60,000 nucleotides of DNA from Mesostigma viride (GCA_009746045.1 RPFO01000015.1:3590764-3650763); one strand, 5' to 3'. Shown: positions 40,807 to 51,209, numbered from the stretch's first letter. Notes: generated from the sequence alone by a model not told the origin. Translations and numbers: made by a program.

Positions 40807-41006
40807 CTGGCCCAGGAAAAGTGGGAGGGCAAGACGCCTTTCTATGTTAGGGTGCCTGCTGTATGGAAAAGGGACATTCACACGGAGTTCCTGAAAATCC
40901 TCAAGGGCCTGGAGGGCCTGAGGTCAAGTCCAATAATCTGGAGGGAGACTCTCAACCGTTTCCTGAAGGAGCATTGCAACTTGAAGGTCTCTCCTGTAGA
41001 CCCCTG
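40807..41006 (+). pseudogene. Copia2 RT middle part
   Basis: LAQEKWEGKTPFYVRVPAVW, FLKILKGLEGLRSSP, IIWRETLNRFLKEH and KVSPVDPC form the copia RT stretch around the LYGLKQ-x-P-R-x-W and D-x-C/S-L-F motifs. It continues at 44239 as LFLGQWEGLPVYASL after removal of gag-only element 2. Confidence 0.75.
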
Positions 41007-41790
41007 TGTCAGCCGTAGTGGGCCAAGGCAGTCCCGGCACTAGTTTTTTCTGGCTGTCAGTTAGCCGAATTAGTGGGATGACAATAATGGATTTTTTATC
41101 CAGGCTATTTAATTCGTGCTACGAATTTTTAGTGCTGCGTTTCTGATGCCCAAGATACTGTGAGGGCTTAGTATCTGAGAGCCCGACGGAATATTTTTAT
41201 TCCGATATGTTCGACGGAATCTTTTTCGTTTGCTTGTCTGTCTATGCGATTTTTGGACTTGTGCGTTTTTCCTTACCTTGAATTATGTTCTGTGCCGTTT
41301 GTGTCTCAGACTACTAGCCGTTGTGATGCCAAAAGGGATCCGCGCTTCGCGCAGTACTTTGGACTGTACCGTTCAGAGAAAAGTGTACCTCTGTGTAGGC
41401 GCGTTGCGCCACACCTATGTTTGATGCTGCCTTGGAGGCGCTGTGACTTTGCTCCAGCATGTCATACATTGCATTCTACTAGTCCTGACTTTGGTACGCC
41501 GCGCCACCTACCAGTGTGAGCGTCGGCACTTGTGGTACACCGCACTTGTGTTGTATGAGCCGTAGAATTTTATATCGACGGTCAAAAGTGCTCAGCCGCC
41601 ACACATACCCCTAGGACAAAAGTGATGCACTTGTGCACGATGCTCTAGTTCTCACGTAACTTATACCACTGGACCCCAGCCATGGAGTCCGGGGTTTGTG
41701 GGGCTCGGAACAATTGAAAGTAATGTGTTTTAATACGACATTCTTTTATAATTGGAAAGATCGTTCCTCCAATACCTTAATTGTTCAACA
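41007..41790 (+). repeat. gag-only element 2, 5' LTR
   Basis: 784 bp, followed directly by the primer site. Confidence 0.9.
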
Positions 41791-41802
41791 TGGTATCGAG
41801 TT
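41791..41802 (+). promoter_or_regulatory. primer-binding site, initiator-Met type
   Basis: TGGTATCGAGTT directly after the LTR. Confidence 0.65.
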
Positions 41803-42168
41803 AATGGCTTACTTTTGAGTAAGAAATCTGGGTTTTTTCCTAGGTTCTTCACTCTTTGGTCAAGGAAGCTTGTGTGGGGACGCCCAAATATTTTTTGCAA
41901 GCTTGGACTGCGCCATTTCTTCGCCTTTCTAAAGAGTGCCACTTTCTCTGGGAGAGTGGTGTGATTTCTTCTTGAGGGAACTGCAGTGTTCTGCTGAAAG
42001 TGTAAGACCCTTGGCATAAGGGCCACTTGAGTATTGGGAAGGTTGTCTTTATTCTTGAAGAATCTTTCCTGTGGAGGCGTTTTCCTTTGGAGAAGACGTT
42101 TTCTGTTCTTCCTGGGCAGTAAAAATCTGGTTTTTCTGCAACATTTTTCAGTGGGGAGAAACTTGTCT

Positions 42169-42447
42169 ATGCAAAGGGATTTGACCACTGCTTTGTGGTG
42201 TCCCAGAGCTGCTGGAGATTCTATTGTTATTCCGAATTCTGATTACAACACCGGCCAACAGGGGGTATCTCCTTCTCCTAACATAGCATTTGTTGAAGTG
42301 CAGTACAGGGGTACCTGTTTTAATTGGGAAATCGTTTGCACCCCTAGGACTCTGCGCCATTTGGCGGAGTTTCTGGATCAGCTTACACCAGAGCAGCCTA
42401 CTGTTGTTCCTGAGAATCCTACAATTCGTCCTTCTGGTGAGGAGTGA
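42169..42447 (+). CDS. small ORF upstream of gag in gag-only element 2
   Basis: 92 residues from ATG 42169 (MQRDLTTALW), ending two bases before the gag ATG. It contains NIAFVEVQYRGTCFNWEIVC and TPRTLRHLAEFLDQL, similar in pattern to the small ORF of element 1 (28618-28845). The tight spacing suggests reinitiation or coupled translation. I recognise no family. Confidence 0.45.
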   Translation: MQRDLTTALWCPRAAGDSIVIPNSDYNTGQQGVSPSPNIAFVEVQYRGTCFNWEIVCTPRTLRHLAEFLDQLTPEQPTVVPENPTIRPSGEE

Positions 42448-42449
42448 CA

Positions 42450-43361
42450 ATGGCAGCCAACGCAGCAGTAGCAGCGGCTACCAGCATTGGGGCCTTCATT
42501 AGTGCTGCTGATAAGTTACCAAAGTTTGATGGTGTGGATCCCCGTAAGTGGGAGGCGACGAATGTCCGCTTTACCCGTTTGCTGAAAGCCTTTAACCTGT
42601 ATGGGGTAATCACGGGTGAGATCGAGGACGATGGCAAGGACGCGGCAGTTCAGGCCGCGATGGGCATCTTTTTAGATGGCCTGGCCCTTATGCTGGTCAA
42701 GAATGTGACCAGTGCAAAACAGGCATGGGAGCTCCTGATGAAGAGGTTTGGTCACCACCGTACAACTGAGACCTATCAGGATGAACTGCGTCGCAAGCTT
42801 CGTTCCAAGGAGCCTGCACCAGTGGACAAGCCCCTCAATGAGTTTCTGGCAGCGAGGGAGCTGACGCGCGAGGAGTACGTCCAGGAGCTGGACGGGCGTT
42901 TTGACAACCAGGACATGGTCCTCTCTACTCATGATCTCATGCCCGCCGCGATTCGGGTGATGATGGCAGCGCAGGATGTGCGCATCACCACACTCACGTG
43001 GGATGAGTACAAGGCACGTGTGCTGAGGATTGAGGACAGCATCAAGGCCCAGGCGGCCATCATGCGCAACACAGGCGGGGGGAAGCAGGGAGACACCAGG
43101 GACACCAGTTCTCTGGCTGGAGTCTTTGCTACCATGGCGATGGATGACGGGAAGAAGGGTAACTGTTTTCACTGCGGCAAACCTGGCCACAAGGTCGCAA
43201 ACTGTTTCAAGAAGCACCCTCATCTTCGCAAGGGGGGAAAGGACGGAGAGGCCAAGGCGCAGGCCAACTTGACGTCCACCCCTGATCAGCAGGAGGCACT
43301 GGAGGTGCCCCCTGGTTTTGTTTTCCACACTGGGGTGGAGGCACCCGCTGACCAACTGTAG
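42450..43361 (+). CDS. gag of gag-only element 2
   Basis: 303 residues from ATG 42450 (MAANAAVAAATS), intact. It has a UBN2-type copia gag: LPKFDGVDPRKWEAT, TSAKQAWELLMKRFG and TETYQDELRRKLRS. The CCHC knuckle CFHCGKPGHKVANC follows (about 43162-43204). The C-terminus has VPPGFVFHTGVE, shared with element 1. The role is particle formation and RNA packaging, dependent on a helper element. Confidence 0.85.
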   Translation: MAANAAVAAATSIGAFISAADKLPKFDGVDPRKWEATNVRFTRLLKAFNLYGVITGEIEDDGKDAAVQAAMGIFLDGLALMLVKNVTSAKQAWELLMKRFGHHRTTETYQDELRRKLRSKEPAPVDKPLNEFLAARELTREEYVQELDGRFDNQDMVLSTHDLMPAAIRVMMAAQDVRITTLTWDEYKARVLRIEDSIKAQAAIMRNTGGGKQGDTRDTSSLAGVFATMAMDDGKKGNCFHCGKPGHKVANCFKKHPHLRKGGKDGEAKAQANLTSTPDQQEALEVPPGFVFHTGVEAPADQL

Positions 43362-43450
43362 TATTTGTTCAGTGGTGCGTTGCTCCAGGGGCGCCCTGGC
43401 CACCATACCTTTTTCGAGTCATTGTTTCCAGCTTGTCCCACTAAGGGGGG
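43362..43450 (+). promoter_or_regulatory. 3' noncoding and polypurine tract of gag-only element 2
   Basis: Short region ending CTAAGGGGGG directly before the 3' LTR. Confidence 0.6.
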
Positions 43451-44233
43451 TGTCAGCCGTAGTGGGCCAAGGCAGTCCCGGCACTAGTTTTTTCTGGCTG
43501 TCAGTTAGCCGAATTAGTGGGATGACAATAATGGATTTTTTATCCAGGCTATTTAATTCGTGCTACGAATTTTTAGTGCTGCGTTTCTGATGCCCAAGAT
43601 ACTGTGAGGGCTTAGTATCTGAGAGCCCGACGGAATATTTTTATTCCGATATGTTCGACGGAATCTTTTTCGTTTGCTTGTCTGTCTATGCAATTTTGGA
43701 CTTGTGCGTTTTTCCTTACCTTGAATTATGTTCTGTGCCGTTTGTGTCTCAGACTACTAGCCGTTGTGATGCCAAAAGGGATCCGCGCTTCGCGCAGTAC
43801 TTTGGACTGTACCGTTCAGAGAAAAGTGTACCTCTGTGTAGGCGCGTTGCGCCACACCTATGTTTGATGCTGCCTTGGAGGCGCTGTGACTTTGCTCCAG
43901 CATGTCATACATTGCATTCTACTAGTCCTGACTTTGGTACGCCGCGCCACCTACCAGTGTGAGCGTCGGCACTTGTGGTACACCGCACTTGTGTTGTATG
44001 AGCCGTAGAATTTTATATCGACGGTCAAAAGTGCTCAGCCGCCACACATACCCCTAGGACAAAAGTGATGCACTTGTGCACGATGCTCTAGTTCTCACGT
44101 AACTTATACCACTGGACCCCAGCCATGGAGTCCGGGGTTTGTGGGGCTCGGAACAATTGAAAGTAATGTGTTTTAATACGACATTCTTTTATAATTGGAA
44201 AGATCGTTCCTCCAATACCTTAATTGTTCAACA
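43451..44233 (+). repeat. gag-only element 2, 3' LTR
   Basis: 783 bp, near-identical to 41007-41790, followed by CCCTG. Confidence 0.9.
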
Positions 44234-44238
44234 CCCTG

Positions 44239-44691
44239 TCTGTTTCTGGGGCAATGGGAAGGCCTACCAGTGTATGCTTCGCTGCACGGGGATGACCTGC
44301 ACCTGCTGGCTCCCACGTCGTGGCTTAAGGAGCTAATCTCCATCATTAAGTCCAAGTTCCCTCTGGGTAGGGAGCAATGGCAGGTGGAGAATGAGCCTCT
44401 GCTGTTTGTGGGCATGGAGGCCACACTTGTGAAGAAGGGGGGAGAATGGCGTATGCTGCTGGTGCATGGGGGGTAATGCTTATCAAGAAACCCTCATTAG
44501 CAAGCTTCCTCCAATCATCACACAGGCACTGTGTCCTATGGTCAGGGGCATGGTTGCTTGGGTGGCAGGCATTTCCAGGCCAGACCTTATGGTCATAGCC
44601 AGGTTGCCTGATGACATGCTGATGGAGCTAGGGTCTGCCAAGGTGGCTGATCAGGTCAGGGCTTCGTCTGGCATTCTGTTGTCAGACTGCA
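44239..44691 (+). pseudogene. Copia2 RT C-terminal part
   Basis: Joined to 41006 it reads SPVDPCLFLGQWEGLPVYAS and then LHGDDLHLLAPTSW, the RT catalytic box with HGDD where copia elements usually have YVDD. ISIIKSKFPLGREQW and LLFVGMEATLVKKGG follow. A frame break near 44475 leads to LISKLPPIITQALCPM and ISRPDLMVIARLP, the connection domain. It aligns with Copia3 (4378-4553). Confidence 0.75.
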
Positions 44692-45204
44692 GTGGATTTA
44701 TCACAACCCATTTGCATGGAGCTGTATGTGGATAGCTCAATGGACAGCAGGCAGGTCTCCAAGGTCAGGGGCAGCGCTGCAGGGCTCTTTATGCTCAGAC
44801 AGGAAGGCCTGGGGAGTTTGGTGAGCTGGTTTAGTCGCCTGCACAAACGGGTGGCTGTCAGCAGTGATGTGGCAGAATGCAGGGCTATTTGTGAAGGCAT
44901 TCACACAAGCCTTTATCTGAAGGAGTTGCTTCATCAGATGACTTCTAACACTCCTTGGCCACTTCAGGTTACCACTCTTCTCAAAACAGACTCCATGGGG
45001 ATGGTGCAGTTTGTGCACAGGCAGATGGCCAGAAGTAGGGACTTGGATTATCTCCTTCTTAAGGCATTGTCCTCCTTGGCCAACATTGAGCATAACCCTG
45101 GGGTTGACAATCCTGCTGATGCTTTGACCAAGCTAGTGCAGAAGGCAGCAGTGCAGTACAAGGTTCTTCACTCTCTGATGGACCCATCTCAGCAAGCTGT
45201 CTAA
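44692..45204 (+). CDS. Copia2 RNase H
   Basis: ELYVDSSMDSRQVSKVRG (Asp), SSDVAECRAICEGIH (Glu), LKTDSMGMVQFVHRQ (Asp), RSRDLDYLLLKAL and NPADALTK near the C-terminus. The size and motifs are those of the copia RNase H. TAA at 45202-45204 ends the polyprotein. It is parallel to Copia3 4550-5146. Confidence 0.85.
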   Translation: MDLSQPICMELYVDSSMDSRQVSKVRGSAAGLFMLRQEGLGSLVSWFSRLHKRVAVSSDVAECRAICEGIHTSLYLKELLHQMTSNTPWPLQVTTLLKTDSMGMVQFVHRQMARSRDLDYLLLKALSSLANIEHNPGVDNPADALTKLVQKAAVQYKVLHSLMDPSQQAV

Positions 45205-46156
45205 GCTGGTGCATGATTATAGGGCATTGGAGAAGCAGATTGTGTGGTAGTGTCAGCATTGTGACTGGCATAATACCTGTATTTTAGTCTGTACTAAGGC
45301 TCATGGACCATGGTACACTCACTCTGATTTTAATCAGGATACAGCCAGGTTTTGGCTGGGGTTCATGCTGTTGACTACACAAGGTTGACAGGTCCATTAC
45401 AGACCATGTATTCTATTTTAAAAGAAAATGTATATTTGTACATACTTCTCACAATGGTCTGGGAACCTTCATACTGGGGTTTATAGGGCGGGGTTCGATT
45501 CCCTGGTATTATGTTTCTACAAGCTGGCCTGTTCAGGTGTTTGCCTGTTCAGACTTCCCTAGTTCCCCAGGGCAGGATTTAATTGTTGCCTATGTGTTTC
45601 ATTTTGTCATTTGTTTGCTGTGGCAGTTTACCATCTGGCAAGTAGACGGGCGCCGTAAGACGGGCGCCAATAGACCCCTGTTGAGAGAATGACAGGCAAA
45701 CTATTGTAATACGCCTTACTTTGTCAAGTGGTATTTTAATTGTCATGGATTTGTTGTACTTATATTGAATATGTACTGGGTTTTATGGGATTAGTATCTG
45801 GGATTAATGTAACTCACCGCCAGAAGGTCATTGTACTGGAGGCTCTACCGAGGTGATGGGATTAATTCCTGGAGAAGACCTCATAGAATTGACCTGTATG
45901 TATTTAATTTTGTGTTTTCCTAATATCTGGTGGTACTCTGTAATGCCACTTCCATAGGTTTTCTCCATTTCTCATGGAATGGTTTTCCCTGTGGCAGATC
46001 TGTTTCTTTTCCAGTTCCTTAAAAAGAAAGGGCTGGGGGAATGGCATTGGCCATTAAAGACATCTGTTCAAGCTTCAAGCTGGAGTGAAGGACATTTCAA
46101 GCTACTTCAAGGGTCCCTGGCAGGGGATGTGATCCCTAAAGAAAAGAAGGGATTGA
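45205..46156 (+). other. Copia2 3' noncoding region with polypurine tract
   Basis: About 950 bases with no gene seen. GACGGGCGCC occurs twice near 45645-45670. It ends in AAAGAAAAGAAGGGATTGA (46138-46156), a clear polypurine tract immediately before the 3' LTR. Confidence 0.6.
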
Positions 46157-46349
46157 AGTTAACGTAAAGAATTCACGTTAGATGGATAGAGATTGTTACG
46201 CTCTTTCCAACGGCACCTTGAACGCCTCATTTGGTTAAGGAACGTAAAAGTTATGACGTTTCCTAGGCTGTGCCGACAGTACCCGGCGCGCCACTGTGGG
46301 CGCGTACGGACACAGGATGTACAAGTGTCACTATGATAGTCCGCAGGAT
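46157..46349 (+). repeat. Copia2 3' LTR, left part
   Basis: 193 bp from AGTTAACGTAAAG, matching 24807-24999. It is interrupted by a CACTA element. It includes one copy of the AT target duplication. Confidence 0.9.
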
Positions 46350-46710
46350 CACTAGGAACTCAATTTCTGAGAAAATTCTCAAAACCCTCAATTTTCTCAC
46401 CTTTTGTGAGAATTTTTTGAGAAAATTGAGAAAAATCTCAATTTTTTTCCGCAAACGCTAGGCAAAGAATCTCACCAGGGTGAGATTTTGGTGAGAAAAA
46501 GGGCGTTTTGGTGAGATTGGGGTGAGAAAAAACCCTAAAGTGAGAAAAAAGGTGAGAATGGGTGAGAAAAAGGCAGAAAGATTGAGAAAATTGAGAAAAT
46601 TGAGAAGTTTCTCACCAACACGAGAAAAATCACTAACACGAGAAAAATCACAAGTCAACGTGGTGAGAAATTTCTCACCAAGAGTGTAACACGAGAAAAA
46701 TCATGAGCTT
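46350..46710 (+). repeat. left subterminal repeats of second CACTA element
   Basis: Dense TGAGAAAATTGAG and GGTGAGAAAA repeats directly behind the terminal inverted repeat. Confidence 0.8.
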
Positions 46711-46855
46711 TATTTCATTAAGTCCTTAACGTGAAAAAAAAACTCAACACCACTTTGATATGCATTGTAGGGTGCACAAAGGTGCAATATAGGGTTGTCA
46801 TACAATATAAAACAGCACATCATTCCATAAACAATGCTGTCATGCCCAAATTAAA

Positions 46856-47815
46856 TCAAAAGTCATCTTCTTCAGAACTGCTGTCCGAGGGGTTGCTTGC
46901 ATCAACATCATCTTCTGATGACATAGTGTCATCCCCACTAGTGTCGCAATAGTTCACAGCTTTACGCTGCCTTCCACTGGCCCTCTTTGCCATAGGGACC
47001 TCCTCAATTACAACGGTGGGCTGGCTAGGTCCAGCATCTGTGGGAGCACCACGCTTGCGGCTGCGCCCTCGAGCAGGTGCCTTGCCAGCGCGGCGCACCA
47101 CGTCGCCATCACCTACGTCTGCCGCTGCCACCTTCTTCTTCTTCTTGGACCCCTTCTTCTTGCCTTTCTTCTTGCCACTAGGCGGTGGCATCGGCTCACC
47201 CTCCTCAATCACTTCAAACTGCGGCATGGTGGGGAAATCTGCTGCCACGCTGTGATACACATGGTTACTGAGGGAAGATTGCGCCTGGTGTGCCATGCTC
47301 CATGGCAGTTTGGCAGGGATTACCACCATTTCGGGAGCATAGCATTCATCGACGACATACCCAACTGAGCTCACTGCACCTGGCAACACAAGGCGCGACG
47401 ACCTGGGGGCCTGTGCGCTGCTGATGACCACCAACCTCTCGTGGGGCAGGTGAGCGACATGAAGGCGATCAAAAAGCTCCACCTTCAACAACAGCTGCCA
47501 TTCCCAGCCCCCTCGTGGGTACTCTAACCTGGCCTTCAGAATGTGTGTGATGAAACCAAAGTCTACACCGCCCGGGCCATGCACCGCAACTCCCGCATTC
47601 TTGTGCCGCTTTCCCAGGGATTGGTCCGCAGCCTCTGTGCGGTAGTTGAACCCGTGTATCCTGACTTTGTGGAAAGAATCCGCGTAGCGCTTCACGCCCC
47701 CACACGCCGCTACAATGCCTTGCGGCACAAGCGGCGTCAGGTTTAATGATGCCCATGCAATCACGTTGAACGTTGTGTCAGCACAGCGATCTCGCCTGCA
47801 TTCAAACAAACGCAC
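46856..47815 (-). CDS. CACTA-associated protein, DUF4216-like (3' exon)
   Basis: The minus frame is open from 47815 (GTG, not ATG) to TGA 46856. A good splice acceptor (TTTGTTTGAATGCAG) lies at about 47797-47811, so this is probably the last exon of a longer transposase gene. IHGFNYRTEAAD, KNAGVAVHGPGGVDFGFITH, LLLKVELFDRLH, LVLPGAVSSVGYVVDECYAP and VVIPAKLPWSM align with the palindrome ORF. A Lys-rich stretch, an RGRSRKRG-type basic patch and an acidic Ser-rich tail (RQRKAVNYCDTSGDD) follow. The role is probably DNA-associated in transposition. Confidence 0.6.
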   Translation of the reverse strand: MRLFECRRDRCADTTFNVIAWASLNLTPLVPQGIVAACGGVKRYADSFHKVRIHGFNYRTEAADQSLGKRHKNAGVAVHGPGGVDFGFITHILKARLEYPRGGWEWQLLLKVELFDRLHVAHLPHERLVVISSAQAPRSSRLVLPGAVSSVGYVVDECYAPEMVVIPAKLPWSMAHQAQSSLSNHVYHSVAADFPTMPQFEVIEEGEPMPPPSGKKKGKKKGSKKKKKVAAADVGDGDVVRRAGKAPARGRSRKRGAPTDAGPSQPTVVIEEVPMAKRASGRQRKAVNYCDTSGDDTMSSEDDVDASNPSDSSSEEDDF

Positions 47816-50164
47816 ACCGATAACCCAGCAAAGAGTATTATTATTAAGTATTGGTTATTAAAAAAAATAGAACGGATACAACACAGGACGCTTTTACTGG
47901 CGGCAAGATCATGGCACCCGGATGGGTAAAACCAAACAAACTAGATATTAATTACTAGGGCTGGCTTTGTGACAGTAAAACATGATTGCATGGCTAATCC
48001 CAAGGCGCCTTTCAATAGGACTGAATTAAAATAACCAAAGCAGACGGCGTAAGTAGCATTTGCAAAAAACAAGGCTCACCAGTAGGCCTCGTCGCCATTC
48101 GCAGGGTCGCTGTAATCAGCCTTGGGAAGGGCATCTTCTCCCAGCAAATCCCTTGCGGCGCGTTGTGTCAGCACAGCGATCCCCCCTGCATCCAAACAAA
48201 GGCACACCGATAACCAAGCAAAGAGTATGCAAATGTGTAGCCTTGTTCATTGAAATTATGGCTGGCTTACGCAAAGAGCGACTGTAAGATGACCTATACA
48301 GTGGGGCCGGAAACAGCTTGCTTGATCAGGGCGTGTTTTTCGAGCTTCACTGGCCGGGAGTGTCTAGTGGTGAGAACCATTGCTGCGATCGCTTTCCCAC
48401 CATTTACGAGGAAATACCCGCAAATGAAAAACCACTGAAACGGTCTAGCTAGTCAGTCATTACATTAGCCACATGCCATCATGCATGTTTCCAAACGTCC
48501 AGGAACTGCACACGGTGCAAATGCCATTTGCAGTGCAAAAATCCAGAGGACACGACCTCATTGCTTCATATTTGTATGCAGAAGACTAAAAAAGTAACAT
48601 GCATTAATGGCCCGCATGCATAAAGGGCCTGAATTCTGATGCGGGCCCAACGGCAGCACCGCCAAAGCAGATAAGGGCCCGCAGTCTGATGCGGGCCCCA
48701 CGGCACCACCGCCATAGCAGAGCTCGAAGGTCGTGGTGCGCGTGAAACGTACGTATGCCCTTTGTCGGTAGGTGCCGTTGGGGTCAAATTGGGTGCCGCC
48801 AAAATCGGGCCGACGCGTCAATAGACTGAGGCCGTCGATGAGAGCCATCATGCGGCTTGGGGAACTTCAGCTAAGTTAACTTAACGCAAACCACTGGTCG
48901 CCCGCGTCGGGAACCGGCCCAACGGCTCTCCCGCAACAGAAAATAACGCGGCATACTGCATACGTCGTCGGATTGTTACATTTCGACGGTCAAGATTTCA
49001 TGATGAGGTTTGCGTTCAATTTGCCGCAGTTTGCCGCCCAGAGAAAGTAGTTGTTGGACTCGTTGCCCACGATGAAACACAATCAAGCAAGCCGTTTCCG
49101 GACCCACCGAGTAGGTCATGTAGTCGCTCTTCACGTCAGCCAGCCGTAATTTCAATGCACAAGGCTACACATTTCCATCTCCATTCATATTCATAATCCT
49201 GCACGACTCGAAAACGCGGACAAGATAACGGCAGGCTCGAGCTACCATGGTCCGGATTCTCCCGATTTCTGGCCTGCGCTGGTTGTCTCCTTGATATTGG
49301 CAACTCTCTCCGGTAAGAGATTTTCCGCAGTTTGGCTGTTTCGAAACGTTCATTACGTGAGATGCCTTCGGATCAGGAGACTCACACAGCCGCGAAATCA
49401 TGCCAAAGGTCATATGTTCGATCCCTTGCTGGTAGCTTCTGAGCTTTCTTATTTTCTGTGTTCCGCGGAATCTCAGATTTGGGCCGCTAGCGTTTTCACG
49501 CTTGTTGCTTTCTGATCCGACGACAACGTTGTGCCTTGCTCGTGTGACATCTGGCGCATGGTGTGATTCATGTGTATGGTGCTGCCTTGCCACATGGGGC
49601 TGCTTTGCCATAAGAGTGAGTGTTGGGTTCTACACATTTGCTGCATGGACCGTTAGGTGCTGGTGAGCTCTTCCTTGTAGAACGCTTACATCTATGTCAA
49701 GGATCTGATTTCTTTTCCTCTTGCGTATATTGTGTCGGTTTGCTTTATTTCTTGCAGGGACCACGAGAGTAAAATGCAAGCGGTTCCACTTTCAAGTCAG
49801 CATGTGACGCCCTGTCGACCGGCCCGCTTTGTTAGCTAGCTACCATATAGTATTTGATGATAGGCATTGAATGCGGAAGATGTCATAACGCCATAACAGA
49901 CTGTGTTGAACAGGCATTGAATGCCGAAGATGTCATAACGCCATAACAGACTGTGTTGAAAAGGCATATTTGAATGCCGAAGATGTACATAACGCCATAA
50001 CAGTGTTGAATAGTTGAATCAATGGGTTCTTGCAGCTGTAAACATTAAAATTATTCAAACATTTAATGAAAAAATCATTATTGTTCGTGCTGTTTTGAAC
50101 AGCGGTTGTTACTGGCACTGCATGCATGTGTCTGCTGCCAGCATATTGCATTATGGGTGTGTTT
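47816..50164. other. interior of second CACTA element
   Basis: No ORF that I trust. Two diverged copies of a roughly 67-bp segment (GTTGTGTCAGCACAGCGATC at about 47770 and 48162) look like a duplicated acceptor/exon edge. A duplicated segment (TGATGCGGGCCC) lies at about 48637-48722. Three tandem copies of about 51 bp lie at 49858-50010. Confidence 0.5.
49858..50010 (+). repeat. three tandem copies of about 51 bp
   Basis: Each copy reads GGCATTGAATGC, GAAGATGTCATAACGCC, then ATAACAGACTGTGTTGAA, with small changes. Confidence 0.85.
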
Positions 50165-50484
50165 TTCAGCGCTGTGTTTTCTCACTTTTCTCACTTTTCT
50201 CACGTCCTGATTTTCTCACTTTTCTCACGTTTCACACCTCCCGTTTTTCTCACTTATCTCACGTCCTGTTTTTTGAGATTTTTCTCACGTTTTTCCCCTT
50301 TTTTCACCTTTTTGGGGCAATCTCACCCGGGTGAGAAACGTGTTTTCTCACCCATTCTCACCCCATTCTCACCCTTTTTTCTCACCTTTCTCACCCATTC
50401 TCACCCATTTCTCACCCTTTTTCTCACCTTTCTCACCCTTTTTCTCACCATTTCTCACCCATTCTCAAAGCCGAGTTCCTAGTG
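50165..50484 (-). repeat. right subterminal repeats of second CACTA element
   Basis: Dense TTTCTCACCCATTCTCACC repeats ending GAGTTCCTAGTG. Confidence 0.8.
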
Positions 50485-50486
50485 AT

Positions 50487-50910
50487 GTTGACAGGACTTG
50501 TACAGGACTTGATGGTCAATTGATAGGTAGGCGTGCTGTAGCGCGCCAGGACCTATGAGACAATTGATGCTGAGCAGTGTACGGATAGGTCCACAGGACT
50601 AGCCGTATATGGACAATTGATAGATCTGCGCGCCAAAGGCGTGCCAGAGTCTGTGTAATCAATTGATTGACAGTTCAGCTGTGACAGTGCAGCTGAATAC
50701 TTGGACGCGTCCCTAGCAACCTATATGTGTGACTTGGTAGCACCGGGACGCTAGTTCTTGCGTGCACGTTCTTTGGCACTGCGACCCTGTCGCCTGTGCT
50801 GCGTGCAGTCTTGGAAGTGACGTGACTTACGTCTGTGTTTCCCTTATTCATAATAAAGGCAACATTCCTGCAAGAACCATGGCGGAATTCTGCACAACCC
50901 TCTCTCAACT
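50487..50910 (+). repeat. Copia2 3' LTR, right part
   Basis: 424 bp matching 25000-25423. It ends CTCTCAACT and is followed by the target duplication GACGG. Confidence 0.9.
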
Positions 50911-50915
50911 GACGG

Positions 50916-51149
50916 GAGATCCCTCCGGCGCCCTTGGAACACAATCCGGAGACGGGAGACGTGGAGGATGAAGTGGCTGCAATCATTGGCCACCGCGACG
51001 TCAAGAAGGGTCGCGGAAACCTCCGCCAATACCGCGTCAAATGGATGTATTCCAGGACAGATGTAGAGAACAGTTGGTTCTCCAAGAAAGAGTTGGAAGG
51101 GTGTGCCCGTCTGTTGTCTGAATACAAGGCCTCTCTCAAAAACAAGTAA
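50916..51149 (+). CDS. gypsy integrase tail with chromodomain
   Basis: Continues the gypsy integrase after Copia2 as GREIPPAPLEHNPETG. The chromodomain reads EVAAIIGHRDVKKGRGNLRQ, YRVKWMYSRTDVENSWFSKK and ELEGCARLLSEY. Aromatic/cage-like positions are Y (RQYRVKW), W (KWMY) and W (ENSWF), as in chromoviruses. The domain would direct integration to marked chromatin. TAA at 51147. Confidence 0.9.
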   Translation, partial: EIPPAPLEHNPETGDVEDEVAAIIGHRDVKKGRGNLRQYRVKWMYSRTDVENSWFSKKELEGCARLLSEYKASLKNK

Positions 51150-51209
51150 GCTTACAGAAGTTCCTGGATTGTTGTGCGTTTGGTTGGTTGTCCCCTCCCA
51201 TGTCAACAG

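Larger units (their letters stand above)
41007..44233 (+). mobile_element. gag-only LTR retrotransposon 2 (TR-GAG type)
   Basis: LTRs of 784 and 783 bp (TGTCAGCCG...TTGTTCAACA) are flanked by CCCTG (41002-41006, 44234-44238). Inside are only an initiator-Met-type primer site, a small ORF, a gag and a G-run polypurine tract. The LTRs differ by one substitution and one base of length in the GCGATTTTTGG/GCAATTTTGG segment, as far as I could see, so it is young. Confidence 0.9.
46350..50484. mobile_element. second CACTA element, non-autonomous
   Basis: 4135 bp. The 12-bp ends CACTAGGAACTC are inverted at 50473-50484 and flanked by AT on both sides (46348-46349, 50485-50486). Removing it and one AT leaves a 617-bp LTR, equal to the other Copia2 LTR. 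The ends differ by one base from the palindrome (CACTAGGAAGTC), and both code a related protein, so they are sister families. Subterminal arrays are at 46350-46710 and about 50165-50470. No catalytic transposase exon is visible. Confidence 0.9.
24807..50910 (+). mobile_element. Copia2, Ty1/copia element with six nested insertions
   Basis: It is bounded by 617-bp LTRs that start AGTTAACG and end CTCTCAACT, with the 5-bp target duplication GACGG at 24802-24806 and 50911-50915. Removing it rejoins the gypsy integrase and chromodomain in frame. Own content: 5' LTR, pre-gag ORF, gag, integrase, protease, RT, RNase H, polypurine tract, 3' LTR. Net own length after removing the nested elements is about 7.9 kb by my arithmetic. 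The inserted elements are listed separately. Confidence 0.9.
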
